Positions 35,079-43,952 of a stretch of DNA of 45,702 nt are shown here, piece after piece. Every line of letters begins with the position of its first letter. Position 1 is the first letter of the stretch. The DNA is taken from assembly GCA_022843175.1 (NCBI GenBank), contig JALHOE010000044.1, positions 1-45,702 on the forward strand. The letters are read 5' to 3'. The position numbers and the translations under genes are program-made. The DNA is from Deltaproteobacteria bacterium. Its GTDB lineage: Bacteria; Myxococcota_A; Polyangia; Polyangiales; JADJMO01. The notes under the pieces were generated by a model that saw nothing but the letters and a program-made list of their open reading frames with translations, was not told the origin of the DNA and did not search any database.

Positions 35079-36029
35079 ATGGACGCGACGCCCGCAGACA
35101 CGCGGCACAATCGGTGGGAACGCAACTTCAACATCGCCGGCATGGCCGCGATGCACTTCGGCGCGGTCATCGCGCTGTGGATGGGCGCTCGCCCAATTGA
35201 TCTGGCGATCTGCTTCGGCTTGTACTTCATCCGCATGTTCGCGATCACCGGGGGCTATCACCGGTACTTCTCCCATCGCGGCTACAAGACGTCGCGGGCG
35301 TTCCAGTTCCTGCTCGCGCTCATCGGCACCACCGCCACGCAGAAGGGCCCGCTCTGGTGGGCCGCCGTCCATCGCCGCCACCACCGCGAGAGCGACACCG
35401 TGCGTGACGTCCACTCGCCCGTGCAGCGCGGCTTCTGGTGGTCGCACATGGGTTGGATCATCGCCAACGAGCACGAGGAGTACGATCCGAGCGAGGTCAA
35501 GGACCTCTACAAGTACCCGGAGCTCCGCTGGCTCGACCGCTACCACGTGATCCCGGTGCTCGTGCTCCTCGGCACCTGCACCGCCGTCGCCGGGCTCCGC
35601 GGCCTGTGCTGGTGGTACTGCGTGTCGACGGTGCTGCTCATGCACGGCACCTTCACCATCAACTCGCTCTCGCACGTGTGGGGTCACCGCCGGTTCAACA
35701 CCAGCGACGACAGCCGCAACAACCCCATCCTCGCGCTCGTCACGCTCGGCGAGGGCTGGCACAACAACCACCACCGCTACATGCAGACGGCCAACCAGGG
35801 CTTCTACTGGTGGCAGGTCGACATCGCCTACTACATCATCAAGGCGCTCTCGTTCGTCGGCATCACCCGCGAGCTCCGCCTCCCGCCCCAGCGCATCCTC
35901 GACGAGGGTCGCTTGGGCAACCCGGCCCCGTTCGTGAAGGTCGAGGGCGACAAGCCCGCCGTGGCGAAGCCCGCGCGCGAGCCCCGCTCGGTCCTCCCGA
36001 CCATCCCGCAGCCCGCTGACGCCGAGTAG
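35079..36029 (+). CDS. Acyl-CoA/fatty-acid desaturase
   Basis: A 316-residue integral-membrane di-iron desaturase of the delta-9 acyl-CoA (OLE1/DesC) type, introducing a double bond into acyl chains. All three histidine boxes are present: HRYFSH (about 62-67), HRRHH (about 99-103) and HNNHH (about 228-232), plus HVWGHRRF. Hydrophobic helices flank the boxes as expected. There is no fused cytochrome b5. The C-terminal 45 residues are a Pro/Ala/Lys-rich tail. It lies 72 bp upstream of selD on the same strand. Confidence 0.95.
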   Translation: MDATPADTRHNRWERNFNIAGMAAMHFGAVIALWMGARPIDLAICFGLYFIRMFAITGGYHRYFSHRGYKTSRAFQFLLALIGTTATQKGPLWWAAVHRRHHRESDTVRDVHSPVQRGFWWSHMGWIIANEHEEYDPSEVKDLYKYPELRWLDRYHVIPVLVLLGTCTAVAGLRGLCWWYCVSTVLLMHGTFTINSLSHVWGHRRFNTSDDSRNNPILALVTLGEGWHNNHHRYMQTANQGFYWWQVDIAYYIIKALSFVGITRELRLPPQRILDEGRLGNPAPFVKVEGDKPAVAKPAREPRSVLPTIPQPADAE

Positions 36030-36101
36030 GTCTCTCACGGATTCTTGGTCGTGGCCGCTTGCGCGTTCCTCCTTGGGGCGGGACGCGCTAGGGTCGCGCG
36101 C

Positions 36102-37148
36102 ATGAGCGGATCGGATGTCGTGCGCCTGACTCACCTCGCGCACGGCGCGGGGTGAGCCTGTAAAATCCGCCCGGCGGATCTCGCGCAGGTGCTGCGCGCA
36201 ACCCAGGCTCTGTTGCCCGCCCTGCCCGTCGGCACGGTCGGCCTCTCCATCCCGGACGACGCCGCGGTGGTCCCGCTCCCCGGCGCGCCCGAGGGCACGC
36301 CGTCGCTCGTCCTCACGACCGACTTCTTCACCCCCATCGTCGACGATCCGCGCACCTTCGGGCGCATCGCCGCGGTCAACGCGATCAGCGACGTCTACGC
36401 GATGGGCGGAGTGCCGCGGTTCGCGCTCAACCTCGCGGCGTTCCCCACCAAGACGCTCCCGCTCGAGATCCTCGGCGCGATCCTGGCCGGTGGCGGCGAG
36501 GCGTGCGCGGCCGAGGGCGTCATGGTCCTCGGCGGCCACACCGTCGACGATCCGGAGCCCAAATTCGGCCTCTGCGTGATCGGCACGGTCGATCCCGCGA
36601 GGGTGTGGACGAAGCGCGGCGCGCGCCCCGGCGACGCGCTCGTGCTCACCAAGGGGATCGGCACCGGCGTCCTCGCCACGGCCTTCAAGCGCGACGCGCT
36701 CGCCCCCGAGGCCTACGAGGCCATGGTCGCCTCGATGAGCGAATCCAACCGACGCGCCGCCGATCTCGCGCGGGCGCTCGAGGTCCACGCCGCCACCGAC
36801 GTGACCGGCTACGGCCTCCTCGGCCATCTCCTCGAGATGCTCGGCGGCAACGACGTCGACGCCACCCTCGAAGCCGCGGCGGTCCCGCTGCTCCCCAACG
36901 TCCGCGCGTTGATCGAGGGCGGCTTCGTCCCCGGCGGCAGCGGCGCGAACCTCGCCTTCGTCGCGCCGCGGGTCGACTTCACGGTCGACGACACGACGCA
37001 GAAGCTCCTCGCCGACGCGCAGACGAGCGGCGGCCTCCTGCTCGCGATGCCCCGCCTCATCGCCGAGGGCTACGTCGCCGCGTACGGTCTGCCGGCGGCG
37101 ATCATCGGCTCGATCGCGAGCGGCAGCGGGCGCATCCGGGTGGGGTAG
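36102..37148 (+). CDS. selD: Selenide, water dikinase with in-frame UGA (selenocysteine)
   Basis: SelD makes selenophosphate from selenide and ATP for selenocysteine and selenouridine synthesis. The true start is ATG 36102. Codon 18 is TGA (36153-36155), read here as Sec, followed by GCC TGT AAA. The N-terminus thus reads VVRLTHLAHGAG-U-ACKIRPADLAQVL, matching the catalytic HGAGCGCK of E. coli SelD, with Sec at Cys17 and the essential Lys retained (Lys21). Full length is 348 residues, normal for SelD. Gly-rich VLGGHTVDDPEPKFGL and DVTGYGLLGHLLEM are typical. An annotation ignoring recoding would start at 36189 and lose the active site. SelA, SelB and the Sec tRNA are outside the window. Confidence 0.93.
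36153..36190 (+). promoter_or_regulatory. Sec UGA codon and candidate bacterial SECIS hairpin
   Basis: Directly after the UGA, ATCCGC (36165-36170), CCG and GCGGAT (36174-36179) form a 6 bp hairpin with a short loop. A lower CCTG/CAGG pairing (36157-36160 with 36186-36189) could extend it. Position and spacing suit a bacterial SECIS recognised by SelB. The loop does not show an obvious textbook guanine placement, so the exact fold is tentative. Confidence 0.5.
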
Positions 37149-37192
37149 CGCGCGCGGCGTGACGCGCGCCGGGCGCATGCGATGCTCACGGC

Positions 37193-38359
37193 ATGCGCGC
37201 CCTCTTGTTCGTCGGAGCTCTCGGCTGCACCGTCGGCGGAGAGCTCGCCGCGCCTCCCGCCGACGCGACCGACGCGACCGACGCGCTCGAGGACACGACG
37301 ACCACGACGACCGAGACGAGCGCCGGCGACGCTGCGCCGGACACGACGCCGATCGTCGAGGACACCGCGGTCGCCGATACCGCCCCGCCGAGCAAGCCCG
37401 CGGCGACGCGTAAGATCAAGGACCTCACCGGCTCGGCGACGAGCTCGAAGAAGTTCGGCGTCGGCGGCACCGATCTCGGGATCCCGGTGCGCCAGCCCAA
37501 CGGTCAGATCGCGTACATCTTCGGCGACACGTTCGAGAACGACGGCGTCGGCGGCCCCGGATGGCGCTCGCCGGTGCTCCTTCGCTCGTCGCCCGGCCTC
37601 GCTCCGATCACCTTCACCAGCGCCGCGGGCGGGGCGTACGCGAAGCAGCTCCTCGACTATCGCCACGACACCGCGGCCTACACGACGTGGCTGCCGACCG
37701 ACGCGATCACGATCGGCGGTCGGATGTACCTGCACTACATGGTCAACAAGGGCCTCGGCAACGTGCTGTGGACGAAGATCGCGTACTCCGACGACAACGG
37801 CGAGACGTGGACCGACAGCGCGGCCCGCTGGGAGGGCGCCGAGAACGGCAACCTGCGCCAGATGTGGACGTGGGAGCGCGGCGGCGACGGCTACGTCTAC
37901 GTGCTGTCGACGAGCTTCAAGCGCGCCGATCCGATCCTCCTCCACCGTGTCCCCGAGGCGAAGCTGCTCGACCGCACCGCCTACGAGCCGTGGGGCTACA
38001 AGGACTCGAAGTGGGCGTGGGGCAACCCGCCGACGCTCGTCCTCGACGGGAAGTTCGGGGAGCTGTGTCTGCGCCGCGTCGAGACCAAGTGGCTCCTCTC
38101 CTGGTTCAACGCCGCCGACTACGACATCACGATCAAGGTCTTCGACAGCCCGACCTCGAACCTCTTCACGGCGAAGGCGTACAAGCCGATCAAGGGCGGC
38201 GCCTGGGGCGCCGAGAGTGACACGGTCGTCGCGCAGCTCTACGGCGGGTACATCCACCCCGACTCCACGCTGCACAACCTCCACCTCATCGTGTCGCAGT
38301 GGAACACGTCGACGAACTGGCCCTATCGAGCGATGCAGTTCGTCACGGGGGTGGAGTAG
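37193..38359 (+). CDS. DUF4185-domain lipoprotein, probable glycan-active beta-propeller
   Basis: A 388-residue predicted lipoprotein. MRALLFVGALGC has a lipobox (ALGC, Cys12), followed by a 60-residue Asp/Ala/Thr-rich linker including a TTTTTT run. The domain (about 75-388) fits DUF4185: GVGGTDLGIPVRQPNGQIAY with FGDTFE, YSDDNGETW, a Trp/Tyr-rich middle, and HPDSTLHNLHLIVSQWN near the end. To my knowledge, some DUF4185 members are endo-D-arabinanases (GH183). A surface glycosidase, perhaps for prey cell-wall or polysaccharide degradation, is plausible but unproven. Its stop is 1 bp from that of the convergent lepB. Confidence 0.78.
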   Translation: MRALLFVGALGCTVGGELAAPPADATDATDALEDTTTTTTETSAGDAAPDTTPIVEDTAVADTAPPSKPAATRKIKDLTGSATSSKKFGVGGTDLGIPVRQPNGQIAYIFGDTFENDGVGGPGWRSPVLLRSSPGLAPITFTSAAGGAYAKQLLDYRHDTAAYTTWLPTDAITIGGRMYLHYMVNKGLGNVLWTKIAYSDDNGETWTDSAARWEGAENGNLRQMWTWERGGDGYVYVLSTSFKRADPILLHRVPEAKLLDRTAYEPWGYKDSKWAWGNPPTLVLDGKFGELCLRRVETKWLLSWFNAADYDITIKVFDSPTSNLFTAKAYKPIKGGAWGAESDTVVAQLYGGYIHPDSTLHNLHLIVSQWNTSTNWPYRAMQFVTGVE

Positions 38360-38360
38360 C

Positions 38361-39761
38361 TCAGGGCGTCGTCGCGCCACTCGTGTCGAGCGGCGGGTTC
38401 GGGGAGAGGCACTTGTCGAGCTGGGGCTGGAGCAGCTTCATGCTCACCGGCAGCCGCGGGCGGCCCATGACGCTCGAGCCGATGCGGTCGGACTTGCTGC
38501 CCTCGCCGCCGGTGTACGAGAGCCAGATCCACAGCGCGCGACCGCGGATGTTCTCGAAGGGGACGCCGCCGCCCTTCTGGCCCCACCACTCGCGCGAGTC
38601 GCGGGAGTTGTTGCGGTTGTCGCCGAGGACGTAGACCTCGCCGGGCTTGGGGAACCACGGGCCGGCGTTCGTGCGCGCCGGGGTGAGCGTGTAGAACGTG
38701 AGATAGGCCTGCTTGTCGAGGTACTCGACGTAGAGATCGCCCTCTTGCGCCACGTTGGCGCCGGGGACGAGCGGGCCGGTCTCCGGCACATCGGCGTAGC
38801 TGGTGCGGCCGACGAAGCAGCGGGGGATCGGCTTGTCGTTGAGCCACACCCGCGCGTCGCGCACCTCGAGCTTGTCGCCGGGGAGCGCGATCACCCGCTT
38901 GATGAAGTCCTCTTCCGGGTTCTCGGGGAACGCGAAGACGATCACGTCGCCGCGCTTGGGCGGCATGGAGTTCCACAGGCGCGTCTTGCTGAACGGCACG
39001 AGCGGGCCGTAGGCGAGCTTGTTGACGAAGATGTGGTCGCCGACCAGCAGGGTGGGGATCATCGAGCCCGACGGGATCTTGAACGCCTCGATGACGAAGG
39101 CGCGGATCGCGAGCGCGACCATGACCGCGACCAGGATCGACTCGGCGTACTCGCGGGCCTCGCTCTTGCGCCAGCGGCCGAGCCGCTCGTCGACCGTGTC
39201 CTCGGCCTTGTCGTGGGCGGCGGTGAAGCGCTGCTCGTCGAAGGTGGTGGCGTCCATCGACTTGGCGAGCTCGTCGAGCGCCTCGTCGAGCTCGCGACGG
39301 TGCTCCTCGCGGAGGGTGCGCTCGATCTCCTTGGCGTGCGCGCGGCGGATGGCGCGGACCTCCTCGCGCAGAGCACGGGCGCGGTCGAACCGCTTGCGCA
39401 TGGACGCGGGGAGCCCCGGGCGACCGCCGATGCCGGCCGCCTGCGCGCCCGGCAACGCGAAGCGCTGGCTGTAGAGGGCGATCGCCGCGATCGTGTACAG
39501 CACGATCGACACCGGGATCGGCTGCCCCCGAAGCATTTCGATAAACGGCGTGTCGGGGAACGCCGCGAGCACGAAGACGCGCGACTGCGCGATGAGCAGC
39601 GGGACCGCGAGGTACCACACCCCGGCGAAGAGGAGCCGCGCGACCGGCGACTGCTCGGGCGGCGTCGGCCCGCGTTCGTCTCCTCGCGCCAACGCCTTTT
39701 CGCCCGGACCAGCCTCTTCGGCGTCCGCGACGTCTTTTTCGGACGTTTCTTTCTCGCTCAC
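38361..39761 (-). CDS. lepB: Signal peptidase I with long N-terminal extension
   Basis: A 466-residue leader peptidase. The catalytic part has FKIPSGSMIPTLLVGD (nucleophile Ser233), DFIKRVIALPGD (general-base Lys288) and box E VLGDNRNNSRDSREWW. The N-terminal 205 residues are unusual: an acidic start, two hydrophobic helices (about 42-68 and 82-98), then a highly charged coiled coil (about 120-200) before a third membrane helix (about 204-224). A typical LepB has two helices and is about 320 residues. The start is GTG 39761. It is divergent from argS across 92 bp. The cytoplasmic coiled coil may tether the protease to a partner. Confidence 0.93.
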   Translation of the reverse strand: MSEKETSEKDVADAEEAGPGEKALARGDERGPTPPEQSPVARLLFAGVWYLAVPLLIAQSRVFVLAAFPDTPFIEMLRGQPIPVSIVLYTIAAIALYSQRFALPGAQAAGIGGRPGLPASMRKRFDRARALREEVRAIRRAHAKEIERTLREEHRRELDEALDELAKSMDATTFDEQRFTAAHDKAEDTVDERLGRWRKSEAREYAESILVAVMVALAIRAFVIEAFKIPSGSMIPTLLVGDHIFVNKLAYGPLVPFSKTRLWNSMPPKRGDVIVFAFPENPEEDFIKRVIALPGDKLEVRDARVWLNDKPIPRCFVGRTSYADVPETGPLVPGANVAQEGDLYVEYLDKQAYLTFYTLTPARTNAGPWFPKPGEVYVLGDNRNNSRDSREWWGQKGGGVPFENIRGRALWIWLSYTGGEGSKSDRIGSSVMGRPRLPVSMKLLQPQLDKCLSPNPPLDTSGATTP

Positions 39762-39853
39762 GTGGTCGGGTCCGAAGCGGGTTCTAGCCCTGTGCGCAGA
39801 GCGGCCGCAAGGCCCGCTTTGTTCCCCGCGACCGCGCGGGCTAAGGCGACGGC

Positions 39854-41626
39854 ATGAAACGGGAAGTCGAGAGCCGGCTCGCGAGGGCCCTTCGCGAGGT
39901 CGCCCGCGCTCGGGGCATCACCGCCGCGCTGCCCACGCCCACGATGGAGCGTCCGAAGAAGCCCGAGCACGGCGACTTCGCCACCAACGTCGCGCTCGCT
40001 TCGGCCAAGGTCTTTGGCCAGAAGCCGCAGGAGATCGCCGCCGCGCTCCGCGGCGCGCTCGAGGGCGACCCCCACTTCGCCCGCATCGACGTGGCCGGTC
40101 CCGGGTTCCTCAACGTGAAGCTCTCGCCCCGCGCCTTCCACAGCGCCCTCGCCGAGGTCCTCGCCGAGGGCCGCACCTTCGGCCGCGCGCGCGCCGCGAC
40201 CGGCGAGCGGATCAACCTCGAGTTCGTCAGCGCCAACCCCACCGGCCCCCTGCACGTCGGGCACGGCCGGAGCGCCGTCGTGGGCGACATCGTCGGTCGC
40301 CTGCTCGACGCGGCGGGCCACCGCGTCATCCGCGAGTACTACGTCAACGACGCCGGCAACCAGGTCCGTCTCCTCGCCGAGAGCGTCATCGCCAAGGCGC
40401 GGGGCGAGGCGGATCCCGAGGGCGGCTACGGCGCCAACGCCTACGTCGACGAGCTCGGCGCCTGGGCGAACGACCACTATCAAGAGCTTATCGAAACACG
40501 CGCGATCGCCGAGCTGTCCCGCCGGCTCGTGGCGGTGATGCTCTCCGGCTACACCCCGGGCACCGGCATCCAGCGCACGCTCCGCACGCTCGGCATCTTC
40601 CACGACGTGTGGTCGTCCGAGGCCGCGGTGCACATGGACGGCCGCGTCGAGCGCGCGCTCGACACCCTGCGCAAAGAGGGCTGGCTCGAGGACCGGGAGG
40701 GCGCCACGTTCTTCCTCTCGACCAAGCTCGGCGACGACAAGGATCGCGTCGTCTTCAAGTCCGACGGTGGCCACACCTATTTCGCGAGCGATGTCGCCTA
40801 CCACAAGGACAAGCTCGATCGTGGCTTCGACCGTCTGATCGACGTGTGGGGCGCCGACCATCACGGCTACATCCCGCGCCTGAGCAACGCGCTCTCCGCG
40901 CTCGGTCTGCCCAAGGAGCGCTTCGAGGTCATCCTCGTGCAGATGGTCTCGATCCTGAAGAACGGCGAGCCGTACCGCATGGGAAAGCGGCTCGGGAACT
41001 TCATCACCATCGACGAGATCCTCGAGGAGATCGACGAAGCGACGGGCCGCCCCGGCTCCGGTCGCGACGCGATTCGCTACTACTTCGCGGCGCGCCGCAC
41101 CGACGCGCACATCGACATCGACGTTGAGATCGCGAAGAAACAATCCCTCGATAACCCGGTGTATTACCTCCAGTACGGCCACGCTCGGCTGTGCTCGATC
41201 CTGAAGAAGGGGGCGGAGGAGTGCGGCCTGCTCGAGGGCGAGCTCCCCGTCGACGTCGACGCGCTCGCGCCGCTCACCCACGGAGACGAGCTCGCGATCG
41301 TGCAGCTCCTCGCCGAGTGGCCGGACACGATCGCCGAGGCCGCGCGCGGTCGCGAGGCGCACAAGATCGTCACCTACCTCACCACGCTCACCCAGAGCTT
41401 CCAGAGCTACTACACGCGGCTGAGCAAGGAGAACGACACCATCCTCCCGCGCTCGTCGGCGCGCGCGGACGGCTCGTGGCGGAGCGATCCGGCCACCGTT
41501 GCCAAGGTCGCCGCGCGCCTCGCGTGGGTGCGCGCCATTCGCGACGTCTACGCCGCGGGCCTCGAGCTCCTCGGGATCAGCGCGCCGGAGCGGATGGACC
41601 GCGTGGCGGTCGAGGAGACCGAGTAG
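39854..41626 (+). CDS. argS: Arginyl-tRNA synthetase
   Basis: A 590-residue class I synthetase charging tRNA-Arg. The N-terminal Add1 domain ends with GPGFLNVKL. The HIGH motif is NPTGPLHVGHGRSAVVGD, and YYVNDAGNQ is the usual following segment. The KMSK position reads RMGKRLGNF, a common degenerate form in ArgRS. The C-terminal DALR anticodon-binding domain ends at about 588. Length is normal. It directly abuts the convergent CBM-like lipoprotein gene. Confidence 0.97.
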   Translation: MKREVESRLARALREVARARGITAALPTPTMERPKKPEHGDFATNVALASAKVFGQKPQEIAAALRGALEGDPHFARIDVAGPGFLNVKLSPRAFHSALAEVLAEGRTFGRARAATGERINLEFVSANPTGPLHVGHGRSAVVGDIVGRLLDAAGHRVIREYYVNDAGNQVRLLAESVIAKARGEADPEGGYGANAYVDELGAWANDHYQELIETRAIAELSRRLVAVMLSGYTPGTGIQRTLRTLGIFHDVWSSEAAVHMDGRVERALDTLRKEGWLEDREGATFFLSTKLGDDKDRVVFKSDGGHTYFASDVAYHKDKLDRGFDRLIDVWGADHHGYIPRLSNALSALGLPKERFEVILVQMVSILKNGEPYRMGKRLGNFITIDEILEEIDEATGRPGSGRDAIRYYFAARRTDAHIDIDVEIAKKQSLDNPVYYLQYGHARLCSILKKGAEECGLLEGELPVDVDALAPLTHGDELAIVQLLAEWPDTIAEAARGREAHKIVTYLTTLTQSFQSYYTRLSKENDTILPRSSARADGSWRSDPATVAKVAARLAWVRAIRDVYAAGLELLGISAPERMDRVAVEETE

Positions 41627-42178
41627 TCACTTCTTCCGCAGCCACACCCGGTCGATCCCCAGCGAGCGCCGCGCCATCGCGTTCGCGCCCACGCCGATCG
41701 TCAGCGAGTCGACGGGCCCGGTGAGCGTGAGCGAGCCCTCGAAGCGGACCCACGCGCCCTTGGACGGCAGCGCACGGAAGACGTGCTTCTCCGGCCCGCC
41801 GCTCGGCGCGATGAGGAACACGTCGCCCTCGGCCGCGTTGTCGTCGAGGCGCTGCACCGAGGCGCCGAATTCGTAGACGGCGCCCGCGACGCCGGTCAGC
41901 GGGATGCGCACCGACGTCGCGTCCCACTCGCGCGCGGCGTCGAAGCGCGCCCACCTCGCGCAGTGATCGGCGCCGCCATCGACGAGAGTGACGGGCGTGC
42001 GCCAGTCGCTCTCCGCCTCGAACGACCCGTTGGGCACGAGGTTTCCGACGACATCGTCGCACGCGCCGGTGTCGCCGGCGTCCGCGCTCGCCTCCGCGCT
42101 TGCCTTGCCCGAATCGACGGCCTCCGCGACGGACTCACCCTGACACCCGACGATCAACAACGCGACGGCGATGCGCAC
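41627..42178 (-). CDS. Lipoprotein with carbohydrate-binding-like beta-sandwich
   Basis: A 183-residue predicted lipoprotein. MRIAVALLIVGC ends in a lipobox (IVGC, Cys12), followed by an Ala/Asp/Ser linker. The domain begins NLVPNGSFEAESDWR, the usual opening of CBM4/9-like or DUF642-like galactose-binding folds. It continues with alternating strands to IGIDRVWLRKK-like endings. Two cysteines (DTGACDD, ADHCARW) may pair. A surface glycan-binding role is likely; the ligand is unknown. It abuts argS tail to tail with no spacer. Confidence 0.7.
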   Translation of the reverse strand: MRIAVALLIVGCQGESVAEAVDSGKASAEASADAGDTGACDDVVGNLVPNGSFEAESDWRTPVTLVDGGADHCARWARFDAAREWDATSVRIPLTGVAGAVYEFGASVQRLDDNAAEGDVFLIAPSGGPEKHVFRALPSKGAWVRFEGSLTLTGPVDSLTIGVGANAMARRSLGIDRVWLRKK

Positions 42179-42195
42179 GGTCGGCAGAGTGTAGC

Positions 42196-42960
42196 TCAGT
42201 GCGGGTCGACGCCGCTCTTCACCACGAAGCCCGGCATCTTCTCCTTGGCCTCGAACGACGAGCGGTACTTGATCGCCTCGTGCTGGGTGCCGAACGGCCC
42301 GATCTTCACGCGGAACCAGGTGCCGCGGGTGGGGATCTCGGCGCGCTGCACGTGGGCCTTGTGGCCGCGCGCGCGGAGCTGCGTCGCGAACGCGTCGGCC
42401 TCGGCCTGGGTGCGGAAGCTCGAGACCTGGACCTGCCAGCCGCCCTCGGCGCCGGACGCGACGAGCGTGCCGCCCGCCGACATCGGGTCGGTGGCACCCG
42501 CGGCGAGCGCGGAGAGCTTGTCCTTCGGTTTCTCGGCGGAGGGCGACGGCGCGATGTACGCGTTGCCGGTGAGCGCGTGGCGCGCCGGCAGCGGCACCAC
42601 CGAGAGCTTGTCGGTCGCCGGCGGCGGCGCGGGCACCGTCATCGCGCCAGTGGCGGTCGCGGCGGCGAGCGCGGTGGCCGGGTTCGGCTTGTCGGAGAGG
42701 ATGCCCGGGAAGGTCACCTCTCCCGGGAGGATCGTCGGCGACGCGGTGCTCTTGCTCGCGAGCTCGGCGAGCGGGTCGACCTTCTTCTGCGCGGGCGTCG
42801 ACGAACGTCGCGCGCCGAACGCCATCGTCGCGAAGAGGACGCAGGCGCCGCCCATCACCACGAGCGCGAGCGTCGCGCCGCGGCCGCCGCCCTCGCGCGG
42901 ACCGTCTTCCTGAATGCGCTCGAGGTTGCGAACGCTGGCGGCGTCGTGGATGTCGATCAT
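42196..42960 (-). CDS. SPOR-domain membrane-anchored protein
   Basis: A 254-residue bitopic membrane protein. A short cytosolic N-terminus is followed by one hydrophobic helix (about 30-49), then a Pro/Ala/Thr-rich periplasmic linker. A C-terminal SPOR domain (about 173-250) contains WQVQVSSFRTQAEADAFATQL and WFRVKIGPFGTQHEA. SPOR domains bind denuded septal peptidoglycan, so a cell-division or cell-wall role is expected, as with FtsN or DedD. The start is ATG 42960, with GGAG about 9 nt upstream. It lies 44 bp downstream of the response-regulator gene. Confidence 0.88.
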   Translation of the reverse strand: MIDIHDAASVRNLERIQEDGPREGGGRGATLALVVMGGACVLFATMAFGARRSSTPAQKKVDPLAELASKSTASPTILPGEVTFPGILSDKPNPATALAAATATGAMTVPAPPPATDKLSVVPLPARHALTGNAYIAPSPSAEKPKDKLSALAAGATDPMSAGGTLVASGAEGGWQVQVSSFRTQAEADAFATQLRARGHKAHVQRAEIPTRGTWFRVKIGPFGTQHEAIKYRSSFEAKEKMPGFVVKSGVDPH

Positions 42961-43004
42961 GGCCTTGCTCCTGCGGTACCGCGCACCGCCGGCCGCGGCC
43001 AAGT

Positions 43005-43781
43005 TCACTGCGCGGGCGGCGCCGCGACCACGCTGTGGATGAGCGCGATGACGTCTGCCGCGTCCCTCCGCGGCGCGACGTGGAGCTGGGTTCCCGCGAG
43101 GCCGCGAGCCTCGCGATCGAGGATGATCGGGAGCCCGCGGACGTTGGCCTCGGCGACGAAGTCCGGCAGGAGTGGGTCGTCGGAGGCGCCGCAGACCACG
43201 ACGGCGTCGAGCCGGAACGACGAGAGCGCGCGCATCGCGTCCTCGACCCGCTCGACGCAGGCGACCTGCATGGGCCGCTCGTGCTCGCGCAGACCGTTGC
43301 GGATCGGGGTGACCAGGTCGCGGTGGCCGACCATCATCACCGCGCGCTGCACGCGCATCGCCCGGGAATCGGGCACCGAAGACACCGGTCGCAATCGGCC
43401 CGAGGCCGTGCGCGCCTCGTCGAACGCGCGCTGCACCGCCTCGATGAGATCGCCCCGCTCGAACGGTTTGCGCAGGAACTGGTGCACGCCGACCCGGCCG
43501 CACCAGTCCTCGACCTCGGGCGTGCCCGACATCGCGACGAGCCCGAGCCGGCGCCCGACCTCGCGAATGCCCTGGAGCAGCTCGCGGCCGTCTGCGACGG
43601 GCATCCAGAAATCGAAGATGACGACGTCCGGGCAGAACGTCAGCACCTCCTCGAGCCCGAGCGCCCCGTTGTTGGCGCTGCGCACGTCGAAGCCGGAAAG
43701 CCCCAGCATCGTGCGTGTGGACTCGAGCGAAGCTGCATCGTCATCGACAACGAGAACGCGTACCTCCGAACTTTCACCCAT
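43005..43781 (-). CDS. Response regulator with second, degenerate receiver-like half
   Basis: A 258-residue protein without a DNA-binding domain. Residues 7-125 are an intact receiver: acidic DDD (13-15), phosphoacceptor Asp57 (VIFDFWMP), Ser85 and Lys105 (LRKPFE). Residues about 150-255 again look receiver-like (RAVMMVGHRDLVTPI, LDAVVVCGASDD) but lack a convincing Asp/Lys set. It may act as a phosphate sink or interaction relay. The start is ATG 43781 just before the conserved RVLVVDDD strand; the longer frame to 43925 runs through a non-conserved sequence. It is co-directional with the SPOR gene (44 bp). Confidence 0.85.
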   Translation of the reverse strand: MGESSEVRVLVVDDDAASLESTRTMLGLSGFDVRSANNGALGLEEVLTFCPDVVIFDFWMPVADGRELLQGIREVGRRLGLVAMSGTPEVEDWCGRVGVHQFLRKPFERGDLIEAVQRAFDEARTASGRLRPVSSVPDSRAMRVQRAVMMVGHRDLVTPIRNGLREHERPMQVACVERVEDAMRALSSFRLDAVVVCGASDDPLLPDFVAEANVRGLPIILDREARGLAGTQLHVAPRRDAADVIALIHSVVAAPPAQ

Positions 43782-43952
43782 TCCCTGGAACCCCCCCGGG
43801 TCACGCTGCCAACTATCCAGATTCGTGATCCGAGCGATTCGGTCAAGGAATAAGAGTCCCTGCAAAGTAGAGACCGAGCGCATGCCGAGCGACGTCGGCC
43901 ATGGACTGTCCGGTTGGACGCGCACGCCGACGTGCTAGAACGATGCGCGACC

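Noticed and set aside
36153-36155. TGA in selD as a nonsense mutation or pseudogene
   Set aside because: It falls precisely at the position known to be Cys or Sec in SelD, with the rest of the gene intact.
36189-37148. selD as a 319-residue gene starting at 36189
   Set aside because: This start removes the catalytic HGAG-U-ACK segment; the upstream frame is perfectly SelD-like across the TGA.
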